DNA of 64,000 bases from Nonomuraea rhodomycinica (GTDB lineage: Bacteria; Actinomycetota; Actinomycetes; Streptosporangiales; Streptosporangiaceae), in contig NZ_JABWGO010000005.1 in the NCBI RefSeq assembly GCF_013363995.1, positions 80,711 to 144,710 of the forward strand, read 5' to 3'. Of this stretch, positions 19,526 through 27,722 are shown piece by piece. A program made the translations under genes and the position numbers. Numbering within the stretch: the first letter of the stretch is position 1; every line of letters starts with the position of its first letter. The notes beneath the pieces are model-generated. The model had not been told where the DNA came from. It worked only from the letters and a program-made list of their open reading frames with translations, and searched no databases.

Positions 19526-22215
19526 CCGCGCGCAGGCGCCGCTCGGCCGCGATCCTGCTCGTGGTCGTCCTGGCGACCTGCTCGGCCGCGGCCGTGGACG
19601 ACGTCACGAGACCTCCTCGCGTACCCGTCGAGTGGCACGCGTCGTGGTCGGTGCCCGCGGATGCCGGGAACGGCCTCATGTTCCTGCAGGCCCCGGGCCA
19701 CGCCGTGTCCGCCCGGGCGGTCGCCGTGGCGACGCGGCAGAGCACCGTGAGAGTCCACGACCCGCGCACGGGCGCGCTCCGACGCGTCATCCCCGCCGAC
19801 CCCGCCCGGCCCGCGCCCGTCACCGGCGTCTGGATCGCCGGCGACACGCTCGTCGTCGCCAGAGGAGAGCCGGACGGCGCCGAGCAGACCCTGTACGGCC
19901 ACGACCTGGCCACCGGCGCGCCGCTGTGGCGGCGCACGGCCGTCACCGCCCCCGGCCGGCCCCGCTTGGGTGACACCGGCTCGTACCACGGCCCGCGGAT
20001 CCTGGCGACCGAGCGCGGCGTCGTGGTGTTCGAGCGGGCCGACGAACCCCTCGACATCCAGGCCCTCGACGCGCGGACCGGGACGACCACGGCCAGGACG
20101 ACCTACCCGCGAGACTGCCGGCTGACCGGTGCCGCGACGGCCCGGTCGGTGCGGCTGCTCAGCTACTGCCAGGGGAACGAGCTGCGGCTGGCCTCGATCG
20201 ATCCGCGCACCCTGCGGCAGGAGTGGACGCGCCTGCTGCCGTCGTCGTCCTCCCCGGCGGGCGGCGGCCCGCCGATCAGGCTCACGGCCAACGCCGAAGG
20301 GTACGTGAAGGCCAGGGCGGGTGCGGACGACTTCTTCCTCGGGCCCGACGGCCGCCTGCTGTCCACCGGCTCGCAAGCCGTCACGGTCACGGACCCGGAC
20401 CGCTGGAACCCGCCCCTGTACGCCGGCTCCCCCACCGTGGCGAACGACCAGGGCCGTACCCTGCAGCACTCCACCTGGCCGCTGCCCGCCTACCTGATCT
20501 CCATGGACCCCGGCACCGGGCGGCTCGGCGGGCTGCCGATCGACCTGCCCGCCCACCTGGTCTCCCTTGCCGGGGCGAGCCGGGACATGGCCTTCGTATT
20601 CAGCGACGTCCCCGGGGACGGGCGGCTCACCGCGTACGAGCTGATCTACGGGACCGCCCGCCCGGCTACGGCCTGGCCGGACGCCTGCGGCCTGCTGACC
20701 GCCCGCGACCTGGCGGCCTTCGCGGACGGCTACCGCCCGGCCCCGGCGACGGACGGCGCGGCGAAATGCGACTGGATACCGCCGGCCGACGACGGCGCCG
20801 TCGTCTCGCTGTCCGTGGAATGGGTGTCGTCGTCGGAGGCGGGCGCGCGCAAGCTGTACACCGCCGAGGCGGCCGCCGTCCAAGAGACCGGCGACATCGA
20901 CCCCACCACCGAGGCCCCCGGCTTCCTGTCGTACACCGTGGCGGAGACGAACGGCTTCTACGGCGCGACGATCATGAACGTGGGCCCCGTCGTCGTCCGG
21001 CTGGCCTCGTCCTCACGGCAGGCGGTGCGGCTGCTCTCCCCGCTGCTGCGCGACCGGCTGCTCGCCCGGTACCAGCCGGGCGCTCGCGCCCCCGCCCCCG
21101 CGCGCGAACCCGGATGGAGTTTCCCGACCGACGCGGCCGTGCGTACCGAGCCGGTGGTGACCGGCGGCGTCGTCTACGCCACCAGCGGCGACGGCACGGT
21201 GTCCGCGCTGGACGCCGCCACCGGCGCGGTGCGGTGGCGCCACCGGACGGGCGGTTCCGTGGAGGACGGCCACGTGGTGGCGCACGGCGCCGTGTACGCG
21301 GCCGGCAGCGTCGGCGGGCTGGTGGCGCTGGACGCGGGCACCGGCCGCCCGAGATGGAGCCGCAAGCTCATCGTGTCCGGTCACCTCGTGGTCGCGGCGG
21401 GCCGCCTCTACCTCTGGACCAGGCATCCCACCTGGTCCCTGAAGGCCGAACTCGTCGCGCTCGACGCCACCTCCGGCAAGCGGCTGTGGAGCTTCGAGCC
21501 GGCGGGCGACATGCTGACCCCGGAGCCCGTGCTGGCCGGCGACGTCGTCCTCGCCGGCAGTGACCACGGCGTGGTGTACGCCCTCGCCCCCGCCACCGGC
21601 ACCGAGAGACGGCGCTACCGGCTCGGCGCGGAACACGACCGCATCCTCCTGCTGAGGGCCGGCGCGACCGTCTACGCCACGAGCAGCAGCGGCGACGTGA
21701 ACGCCCTGGACGCCGTCTCCGGCGAGGTCCGCTGGAGATCACGGATCACCGGCACCATCGCGTCCCGCCCGGTGGTGGCCGGCGGGACCGTGTACGTGGG
21801 CGACGACGAGGGCACCACCCACGCGCTGGACGCCGCGACCGGCACGCCCCTGTGGCAGGTCCGGGCCGGGGGCGACCAGCCCATGTTCACCTGGAGAGCC
21901 GCGGTGGCGGGCGGACTCCTGTACACCGTCGGCCGCGACCGTACGCTGTACGCGCTCGACACCGCCACGGGCAGGACGCGCCGGCGCCTCCCGCTTCCGG
22001 GCGGCCGCGGCAGCGGCCCCGTGGCGGCGGACGGAACCATCCACGTCTCCGACCGCGAGGGAACGCTGTACACCCTCGACGCCGCCACCGGCACGGTGCG
22101 ATCGAGGTTCCGGACCGGTGGCACCGCCCAGACGGACCCTGTCGTGGCGGACGGCTTCGTGTACCTCGGCAGCTCCAACGGCAATATCTACGCCCGGCCC
22201 ACCGCAGGCCCGTAA
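19519..22215 (+). CDS. Exported PQQ-like beta-propeller protein with DUF3558-like segment
   Basis: An 898-residue protein starting at GTG 19519, which overlaps the previous stop codon by 7 bases. The N-terminus (RRRRSAAILLVVVLATCSAAA) is a signal sequence; the cysteine is not in a perfect lipobox. A first propeller-like region (about 30-370) is followed near residues 390-510 by a segment resembling DUF3558 lipoproteins (ACGLLTARDLAAF ... CDWIPP). A second propeller of at least eight PQQ-type blades follows, each with a version of VYATSGDGTVSALDAATGAVRW. Such propellers are binding scaffolds, not always quinone-dependent dehydrogenases; I see no catalytic signature. Joining two propellers through a DUF3558-like segment is unusual. 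Function is unknown; partner: the anchored protein upstream. Confidence 0.78.
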   Translation: MLTARRRRSAAILLVVVLATCSAAAVDDVTRPPRVPVEWHASWSVPADAGNGLMFLQAPGHAVSARAVAVATRQSTVRVHDPRTGALRRVIPADPARPAPVTGVWIAGDTLVVARGEPDGAEQTLYGHDLATGAPLWRRTAVTAPGRPRLGDTGSYHGPRILATERGVVVFERADEPLDIQALDARTGTTTARTTYPRDCRLTGAATARSVRLLSYCQGNELRLASIDPRTLRQEWTRLLPSSSSPAGGGPPIRLTANAEGYVKARAGADDFFLGPDGRLLSTGSQAVTVTDPDRWNPPLYAGSPTVANDQGRTLQHSTWPLPAYLISMDPGTGRLGGLPIDLPAHLVSLAGASRDMAFVFSDVPGDGRLTAYELIYGTARPATAWPDACGLLTARDLAAFADGYRPAPATDGAAKCDWIPPADDGAVVSLSVEWVSSSEAGARKLYTAEAAAVQETGDIDPTTEAPGFLSYTVAETNGFYGATIMNVGPVVVRLASSSRQAVRLLSPLLRDRLLARYQPGARAPAPAREPGWSFPTDAAVRTEPVVTGGVVYATSGDGTVSALDAATGAVRWRHRTGGSVEDGHVVAHGAVYAAGSVGGLVALDAGTGRPRWSRKLIVSGHLVVAAGRLYLWTRHPTWSLKAELVALDATSGKRLWSFEPAGDMLTPEPVLAGDVVLAGSDHGVVYALAPATGTERRRYRLGAEHDRILLLRAGATVYATSSSGDVNALDAVSGEVRWRSRITGTIASRPVVAGGTVYVGDDEGTTHALDAATGTPLWQVRAGGDQPMFTWRAAVAGGLLYTVGRDRTLYALDTATGRTRRRLPLPGGRGSGPVAADGTIHVSDREGTLYTLDAATGTVRSRFRTGGTAQTDPVVADGFVYLGSSNGNIYARPTAGP

Positions 22216-22256
22216 CGCGGCGACCTCGGGGGTGAAGGTGATCGTCGACGGCGCGG

Positions 22257-22275
22257 CTTCGAGAGCGGCCGGACG
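22257..22275 (+). promoter_or_regulatory. Motif shared by both carotenoid promoters (copy 1)
   Basis: CTTCGAGAGCGGCCGGACG lies 38-56 bases before the cruF start, followed by ATGCATCCGA. An 18-of-19 match occurs upstream of crtE at 30385, also with a GATGCA/TGCATCCGA element beside it. The presence of the pair only in front of the two carotenoid operons suggests shared control. Which factor binds is unknown. Confidence 0.4.
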
Positions 22276-22312
22276 ATGCATCCGATCGGCCGGATCGTCC
22301 GAAGGTACCGGC

Positions 22313-23107
22313 GTGACCGCAGTCTCGGCCCGGCGACGCGCCCCCTCGATCATCGGAACGGTTCTGCTGTGCGCGATGGTCGCCGCGCAGGTCGTCAGCG
22401 GTGCGACGGACGAGCTGCGCGGATGGACGGGCCCCGTCGTGCTGCTGCTGGCGGCCTCGTCCGTGGCGTTCGCGGCCGGTGCGACCGGCCGGCCGGGGCG
22501 GGCCGTGGCGGCGTTCGGCGCCGTGGCGGCCGTCGGCTACGCCGCCGAGCTGGCCGGGGTGACGACCGGGGTGCCGTTCGGGGCGTACTCCTACACCGAG
22601 GTGCTCCAGCCGCAGCTGCTGGGCGTGCCGGTGATCGTGCCCGTCGCCTGGGGCGGGATGGGGCTGGCCGCGTACGCGGTCGCGCCGGGCGGTGGCGTCG
22701 CCCGCCTCCTGCTCGGGGCTCTGGCGCTGACCGCGTGGGACCTGTTCCTGGATCCGCAGATGCTCCGCCTCGGGGCGTGGACCTGGCACGACGGCGGCTT
22801 CTACCGCGGCGTTCCGCTGAGCGACCTCGCGGGGTGGCTGCTGGTGTCGCTGGCGGTGATGGCGGTGATCCACGGGCTGCTGCCGGAGGTGTCCGGCGCG
22901 GTGGGGCCGGCGGCGGTGTACGCGGTGATGGCGGTGATGGAGACGGTCGGGTTCGCGCTGGTGTTCCGGCCGCCCGACCTCGTGGTCGCCGTGTGCGGCG
23001 GCGTGGCCATGGGAGCTTTCGTCGCCGTACGGGTGGCGGCGGGGGTCGGCGCGCGAGCCCGGGCCCGGGCGGGTACGAGGACCGAGGAGGACGTGTGGCG
23101 GCGGTGA
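22313..23107 (+). CDS. cruF: CruF-type carotenoid 1,2-hydratase (DUF422)
   Basis: A 264-residue polytopic membrane protein with about seven hydrophobic helices and the DUF422 pattern: AAELAGVTTGVPFGAYSYTE, VPVAWGGMGLAAYA and ALTAWDLFLDPQMLRLGAW with conserved Asp residues. Characterised members (CruF, and bisanhydrobacterioruberin hydratase CruF of archaea) add water across the terminal C1,C2 double bond of acyclic carotenoid ends. GTG 22313 is chosen for GAAGG seven bases upstream. It overlaps the next gene by 13 bases and opens the plus-strand carotenoid operon. Here it probably takes the place of the unrelated CrtC hydratase. The assignment to the family is strong; the exact substrate is inferred. 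Confidence 0.85.
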   Translation: MTAVSARRRAPSIIGTVLLCAMVAAQVVSGATDELRGWTGPVVLLLAASSVAFAAGATGRPGRAVAAFGAVAAVGYAAELAGVTTGVPFGAYSYTEVLQPQLLGVPVIVPVAWGGMGLAAYAVAPGGGVARLLLGALALTAWDLFLDPQMLRLGAWTWHDGGFYRGVPLSDLAGWLLVSLAVMAVIHGLLPEVSGAVGPAAVYAVMAVMETVGFALVFRPPDLVVAVCGGVAMGAFVAVRVAAGVGARARARAGTRTEEDVWRR

Positions 23108-24540
23108 GCGTGGTGGGCGGCGGCGTGGGCGGGATGGTGAGCGCCCTGCTGCTGGCCCGGTCCGGGCACGAGGTGACCCTGCTGGAGCGGCTCCCGCGGC
23201 TCGGCGGCAAGCTGGCCGAGCACCGGCACGACGGCTTCCGCTTCTCCCTGGGCCCGTCGCTGCTCACGCTGCCCGGCGTGTTCCGCGACCTGGGCGTGGG
23301 ACGCGAGCTGGTGGAGGTCCGGGAGCTGTGCCGCTACCGCTTCGCCGACGGGTCGGTGCTGACCGCGCACCGCGACCCGGACCGGATGGCGCGGGAGGTG
23401 GAGCGGCTGGCGCCGGGCGAGGGGGCGCGCTGGCTGGCCTTCCACGCCTGGGCGCGGCGCTGCCTGTCGGCGTCGGCGCGCACGTTCTTCGCCGGCCCGC
23501 TGAACCGCCCGCCCCGCGCGGCGCACCTGTCGGACCTGCTCGCGGTCGCGCCCGGCCGCACGCTGGCGGGCCTCGCGCGCCGCTTCTTCCGCGACCCGCG
23601 CCTGCGCCAGTACGTCAACCGCTACGCCACCTACGCCGGATCCGACCCGTACCGCACCCCGGCCGCGCTCGGCTGCGTGCCGGCCATCGAGCACGACCAC
23701 GGCGCCTGGTACGTCCCCGGCGGCCTGCCGCGTCTCGCCGGCGACCTCGCGGCCCTGCTGGCCGAGGCCGGTGTGGAGGTGCGGCTGTCGGCCCGGGTCG
23801 ACGCGATCGTCGCCGACCGGCGGCGGGTCGGCGGGGTCCGGCTGGCGGACGGCGAGCGCATCACCGCCGACGTGGTCGTCGCGAACACCGACGCGGCCGA
23901 GCTGTACGGGCGGCTGCTGCCCGACCGGCACAGGCTGCGGCGCGTCGCCGCGCTCGGCCCGTCGTCGTCGGCCTTCCTGATGCTGGCCGGGGTGGAGGGG
24001 CGCACCGAGGGGCTCGCCCACCACTCGATCCTGTTCCCGGCCGACCAGCGGGCCGAGTTCGACGCCCTCTTCCGGCGCCGGACGCCGTCCACCGACCCGA
24101 CCGTCTACGTCGGCTGCGCCTCGGTGGACGACCCGTCGCAGGCCCCGGCCGGCGCCGAGGCGTTGACGCTGCTGGTGAACGTCCCCGCCCGCGACCCGTC
24201 CCGCTGGCCGGCGCCGCCGGAGTCGTACCAGGACCTGGTGCTCGAACGGCTCGCCGAGCGCGGCCTGGACCTGGCGGGGCGGCTGCGCTTCGTGGACCTG
24301 TTCACGCCCGCCGACCTGCGGCGGCGCTACGGCGCGTGGGGCGGCGCCATCTACGGCACCGCGTACACCGGCCGGCTGTCCCCCTTCCGCCGCCCGGCCA
24401 ACCGCGGGCCCCGGCGCGGGCTGTACCTGGTGGGCGGCTCGGCGCACCCCGGCGGCGGGCTGCCGCTGGTGGCGATGGGCGGGCGGATCGTCGCCTCGAT
24501 GGTGGACGACGACTTCCCCACCGGGAAGGCGGCCTCATGA
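23095..24540 (+). CDS. Carotenoid desaturase of the CrtI/CrtD family
   Basis: A 481-residue FAD-dependent desaturase. The N-terminal dinucleotide fold is VSVVGGGVGGMVSALLLARS; it is followed by LGGKLAEH and FSLGPSLLTLP. A central substrate domain contains YATYAGSDPYRTPA and the GAWYVPGGLPRLAGDLA strand. The C-terminal flavin motif is HPGGGLPLVAMGGRIVA. A second CrtI homologue lies 3 kb away, so this copy most likely acts as a CrtD-like 3,4-desaturase on the hydrated carotenoid made by CruF; a ketolase-like role (CrtO) is an alternative. GTG 23095 has GAGGAGG four bases upstream and lies inside the cruF 3' end. Its stop overlaps the next start as ATGA. Confidence 0.85.
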   Translation: MAAVSVVGGGVGGMVSALLLARSGHEVTLLERLPRLGGKLAEHRHDGFRFSLGPSLLTLPGVFRDLGVGRELVEVRELCRYRFADGSVLTAHRDPDRMAREVERLAPGEGARWLAFHAWARRCLSASARTFFAGPLNRPPRAAHLSDLLAVAPGRTLAGLARRFFRDPRLRQYVNRYATYAGSDPYRTPAALGCVPAIEHDHGAWYVPGGLPRLAGDLAALLAEAGVEVRLSARVDAIVADRRRVGGVRLADGERITADVVVANTDAAELYGRLLPDRHRLRRVAALGPSSSAFLMLAGVEGRTEGLAHHSILFPADQRAEFDALFRRRTPSTDPTVYVGCASVDDPSQAPAGAEALTLLVNVPARDPSRWPAPPESYQDLVLERLAERGLDLAGRLRFVDLFTPADLRRRYGAWGGAIYGTAYTGRLSPFRRPANRGPRRGLYLVGGSAHPGGGLPLVAMGGRIVASMVDDDFPTGKAAS

Positions 24541-24608
24541 GGCCCGGCGGCCTGATGAGGCCCGGGGGCCTGCTGAGGCCCGGGGGCCTGCTGAGCGTGG
24601 GCGGCCTC
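24537..24608 (+). repeat. Four 18-bp repeats at the start of the glycosyltransferase gene
   Basis: The unit ATGAGGCCCGGCGGCCTG occurs four times from the coupled ATGA junction onward, the last copy diverged. It encodes [24 protein letters not shown]. The first two units each begin with ATGA, so the repeat has multiplied the start codon itself: initiation could occur at 24537 or 24555. The array is in frame and most likely arose by slippage or unequal exchange. Confidence 0.85.
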
Positions 24609-25877
24609 GCGCGATGGTCCGTGGTGGTCGGGGCGGCGCAGGCCGTCGCGGGGGCCGTCGTCTGCGCCCGGCTGGCGAGGGGACGGCGGCGCCGGCCGCC
24701 GCTGCGTCCCGTGCCCGGCGGCTCCGGGGGCGGCGGGTCGGTGGTCGCGCCCGCCGGCTCCCGGGGCGGCATGTCGGTGATCGGGCCCGCCGACTCCGGG
24801 GGCGGCGTGTCGGTCGTCATACCGGCCCGGAACGAGGAAGGGCGGCTGGGGCCGTGCGTGGCCGCCGCGCTGGCCGATCCGGCCGTGCGCGAGGTGATCG
24901 TGGTGGACGACGAGTCCACGGACGGCACGGCGCGGCTGGCCGCGTCCCTGGGCGCGACCGTCGTACGCGGCACGCCGCCGCCGGAGGGCTGGGTCGGCAA
25001 GCCATGGGCCGTCCACCAGGGGCTGGCCGCCGCGAAAGGCCCGGTCGTGGTGACGCTGGACGCCGACGCCCGGCCGCGGCCCGGCCTGTTCGGGGCGCTG
25101 GCGGCCGGGCTGGAGGAGTTCGACCTGGTCTCGGCCGGACCGCGGTTCGTCTGCGACGGCCCGGTCGAGCAGGCGCTGCACGCCTCGTTCCTGGCGACGC
25201 TGGTCTACCGGCTCGGGCCGATCGGGGCCGCGACGCCGCCCCCGCCGCACCGGGTCCTGGCCAACGGCCAGTGCCTGGCCTTCCACCGGTCCGCGATGCT
25301 GGCCGCCGACGGTTTCGCCCGGGTACGCGGGCATCTGGCCGACGACGTCGCGCTGGCCAGGACGCTGGCCGCGGACGGCTGGCGGGTGGGACTCCTCGAC
25401 GCCGGTGACCTGCTGGTCGTGGACATGCACGACTCGGTGGCCGGCGTGTGGCGGGAGTGGGGGCGCACGCTGGCGCTGGCCGACGTGACGGGGCGGGGAC
25501 GGCAGGCCGCCGACCTGGCCGTGGTGTGGCTGACCGCCGCGCTGCCCGTGGCGCGGCTGCTGGCGGGCCGGACCACGCCGCTCGACCTGGGGCTGGTCGG
25601 GGTGCGGCTGCTGCTCGCGTGGGCGCTGCGCGGCAGCTACGAGCGGCCCGGCCTGGGCCTGCTGCTGTCGCCGCTGCTCGATCCGGCGACGGCCGTCCAG
25701 CTCACGCGGGCGACGTACCGGCCGCGCCGCACGTGGCGAGGGCGCTCCTACGGGCCTCCGCGTCCGCTCGGCTCGCTCTCGGCCCGCTCTCGGTCCGCGT
25801 TCGGCCCGCCTTCGGGCGGCGGAACGGGCGTGGGTACCGGCCGTGAAACGGGCGGCGGGATGAGCGGCGGGCGGTGA
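24537..25877 (+). CDS. Family 2 glycosyltransferase, probable carotenoid glycosyltransferase (CruC-like)
   Basis: A 446-residue enzyme with an N-terminal hydrophobic segment ([20 protein letters not shown]), a GT-A domain starting [13 protein letters not shown], donor-site motifs [10 protein letters not shown] and TLDADARP, and an acceptor-region [10 protein letters not shown]-terminal hydrophobic helices and a [10 protein letters not shown] tail complete the pattern of hopanoid/carotenoid GT2 enzymes. Two peculiarities are plain: the start is made of 18-bp repeats, and the GGxSVVxPA strand is pre-echoed twice ([19 protein letters not shown]) before the real one, as if a 48-bp unit had been copied. 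It is coupled by ATGA to the desaturase and by GTGA to the next gene. The likely role is to glycosylate the tertiary hydroxyl made by CruF. Confidence 0.82.
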   Translation: MRPGGLMRPGGLLRPGGLLSVGGLARWSVVVGAAQAVAGAVVCARLARGRRRRPPLRPVPGGSGGGGSVVAPAGSRGGMSVIGPADSGGGVSVVIPARNEEGRLGPCVAAALADPAVREVIVVDDESTDGTARLAASLGATVVRGTPPPEGWVGKPWAVHQGLAAAKGPVVVTLDADARPRPGLFGALAAGLEEFDLVSAGPRFVCDGPVEQALHASFLATLVYRLGPIGAATPPPPHRVLANGQCLAFHRSAMLAADGFARVRGHLADDVALARTLAADGWRVGLLDAGDLLVVDMHDSVAGVWREWGRTLALADVTGRGRQAADLAVVWLTAALPVARLLAGRTTPLDLGLVGVRLLLAWALRGSYERPGLGLLLSPLLDPATAVQLTRATYRPRRTWRGRSYGPPRPLGSLSARSRSAFGPPSGGGTGVGTGRETGGGMSGGR

Positions 25878-26740
25878 GCGTGCCCGGCAGGGTGGCGTCC
25901 TTCCACCTCATCAGATATCCGGACACGAGTGCCATGCGGTACATGGCCTTCGACCGGCCGGTGCTGCGGCGTACCGGCGGCCTGGCGTTCCACCGGCTGC
26001 TCGGCACCGGCCGGGGCGCCTCCATGACGCCCGGCGCGGACCTGCGCCGCTGGGCGCTGTTCGCGGTGTGGCGGGAGGAGGCGGCGCTGGAGGCGTTCCT
26101 GCGCGGCTCGCCGATCGCGCGGCGCTGGCGGCGCGCGGCGGCGGAGTCCTGGCACGTGCGGCTGACTCCGCTGTCCTGGCACGGCCGCTGGGGCGGACGC
26201 GACCCGTTCGCCGCCGACTCCCCCGGCGGCCGTGACTCGTTCCCCGGCGGTCGTGACGGCTTCCCCGGTGGCCCTGACCGCTTCCCCGGCGGCCCTGACC
26301 CCTTCCCCGGCGGCCCTGACCGCTTCCCCGGTGGCCGTGAGCGCCCCGTCGCCTTCCCCGGTGGCCGTGACTCGTTCGCCGTCACCGGCTCCCCGGGCGG
26401 CCACGAGGGCCCGGTGGCGGTGCTCACGCGGGCGTCGATCCGGCCCGCCCGGCTCGTCGCCTTCTACCGCGCCGTCGCGTCCGTGGACCGCGAGCTGCTG
26501 CGGCAGCCCGGCTGTCTGGCCTCCGTGGGCGCCGGCGAGTGGCCGCTCGCCCGCCAGGCCACCTTCTCCCTGTGGCGGGACGAGGCCGACGTCCGCCGGT
26601 TCGCCTACCGAGGCGACGCCCACCGGGACGTGATCGGCCGCGTACGGCGCGACGGCTGGTACGCCGAGGAGCTGTTCGCCCGCTTCGCGCCGTACGGGAG
26701 CGAGGGCACGTGGAACGGCACGGACCCGCTGGCCGGTTGA
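25874..26740 (+). CDS. Spheroidene monooxygenase (CrtA)-like protein with internal repeat insert
   Basis: A 288-residue protein. Residues 1-110 ([20 protein letters not shown], then [20 protein letters not shown]) and 180-288 ([37 protein letters not shown] and a final GTWNG) match the CrtA family, which in phototrophs puts a keto group at C2 of spheroidene-type carotenoids. Between them, residues about 116-178 are a low-complexity insert made of seven-residue PGG(R/P)D(x)F units, absent from typical CrtA. Both flanking halves look intact, so the enzyme may still fold with the insert as a surface loop. The start is GTG in a GTGA overlap. It is the last gene of the operon, only 10 bases from the convergent crtB stop. 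Confidence 0.78.
   Translation: MSVPGRVASFHLIRYPDTSAMRYMAFDRPVLRRTGGLAFHRLLGTGRGASMTPGADLRRWALFAVWREEAALEAFLRGSPIARRWRRAAAESWHVRLTPLSWHGRWGGRDPFAADSPGGRDSFPGGRDGFPGGPDRFPGGPDPFPGGPDRFPGGRERPVAFPGGRDSFAVTGSPGGHEGPVAVLTRASIRPARLVAFYRAVASVDRELLRQPGCLASVGAGEWPLARQATFSLWRDEADVRRFAYRGDAHRDVIGRVRRDGWYAEELFARFAPYGSEGTWNGTDPLAG
26219..26376 (+). repeat. 21-bp tandem repeat inside the CrtA-like gene
   Basis: About seven units of the form CCCGGYGGCCSTGACxxxTTC encode [28 protein letters not shown] and similar. The units are mostly in step; one is interrupted by ERPVA. All preserve the reading frame. Array length is likely to vary between strains. Confidence 0.85.
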
Positions 26741-26750
26741 GCGGAGGGCG

Positions 26751-27722
26751 TCAGGGCACCTCCACGGTGACGCGGCGCTCGCGCCGGCCCGCCGACCGGG
26801 CGGCCACGAGGTGCCGGGTGAAGATCGCCAGCCTGCGCCGGCGCGGCACCCTCGCGCGCCGGGCCAGCACCTCGTAGCCGCCGCGCTCGATCCCCGTCAG
26901 GATCCCGCCGTACAGCTCGTACGCGGCCCGCACGCACGGCCGCGACGACGGGGTGAGCAGCGCGACGCCCTCCAGCGCGCGGGCGTAGTGGTCCCGGGCG
27001 CGTCCGGCTTCGAAGGCCAGCAGCCGCCGGGCTTCGGGAGGCGTGCGCGCGCCGCGCAGCGCCGCCTCCGTGACGCCGAAGCGGTCGAGGTCGGCCGTGG
27101 GCAGGTAGACGCGGCCGCGGGCGAGGTCCTCGGCCACGTCGCGAAGGAAGTTGGTGAGCTGGAAGGCCAGGCCGAGCTGCCGGGCCGGCTCGCGGGCCGC
27201 GGCCTCCCTTCCCGGCAGCGGCTCCAGGATGGGCAGCATCATGGTGCCGATGACGGCCGCCGAGCCCTCCATGTAGCCGAGCAGGTCGTCGTAGGTGGCG
27301 TAGCGGGTCACGGTCAGGTCGGCGCGCATCGAGCGCAGGAACGCGGCCACCTCGCCGTGGCCGATGCCGAAGGAGCGCACGGTGTGGGCGAACGCGGGCA
27401 GGACCGGGTCGTCGGACCGCTCGCCCGCCAGGGCCGCCGCGACGCGGGTCGCCAGCCCGTCGAGGGCGCCGGCGCGGTCGCCGTTCATGGTGAACGAGTC
27501 GACGATCTCGTCGGCGTACCGGGCGAAGCCGTACAGGGCGTGGACGTGGCGGCGCTTCCAGGCGGGCAGCAGGAGCGTGGCCAGGTAGTAGGAGCGGCCG
27601 AAGCGGGCGTGCAGGGCGCGGCAGCGCTCGTAGGCGGCGGTCAGGCCGGTCGCGCCCTCCGCGGCGGCCGCCGGGGCGGTCGTGCCGTCCGCGGCGGCGG
27701 CCCGGGTGCCCAGGCAGGTCAT
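26751..27722 (-). CDS. crtB: Phytoene synthase
   Basis: A 323-residue squalene/phytoene synthase. It condenses two geranylgeranyl diphosphates to 15-cis-phytoene. The two metal-binding motifs are visible as YADEIVDSF near residue 79 and NFLRDVAEDLARGRVYLP near residue 190, together with SYYLATLLLP near the start and the GYMEGSAAVIG motif. The N-terminal 25 residues are Ala-rich and nonconserved. Its ATG overlaps the crtI stop (ATGA), making it the third gene of the minus-strand crtE-crtI-crtB operon. No terminator separates its 3' end from the convergent CrtA-like gene, 10 bases away, so antisense read-through is possible. Confidence 0.94.
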   Translation of the reverse strand: MTCLGTRAAAADGTTAPAAAAEGATGLTAAYERCRALHARFGRSYYLATLLLPAWKRRHVHALYGFARYADEIVDSFTMNGDRAGALDGLATRVAAALAGERSDDPVLPAFAHTVRSFGIGHGEVAAFLRSMRADLTVTRYATYDDLLGYMEGSAAVIGTMMLPILEPLPGREAAAREPARQLGLAFQLTNFLRDVAEDLARGRVYLPTADLDRFGVTEAALRGARTPPEARRLLAFEAGRARDHYARALEGVALLTPSSRPCVRAAYELYGGILTGIERGGYEVLARRARVPRRRRLAIFTRHLVAARSAGRRERRVTVEVP

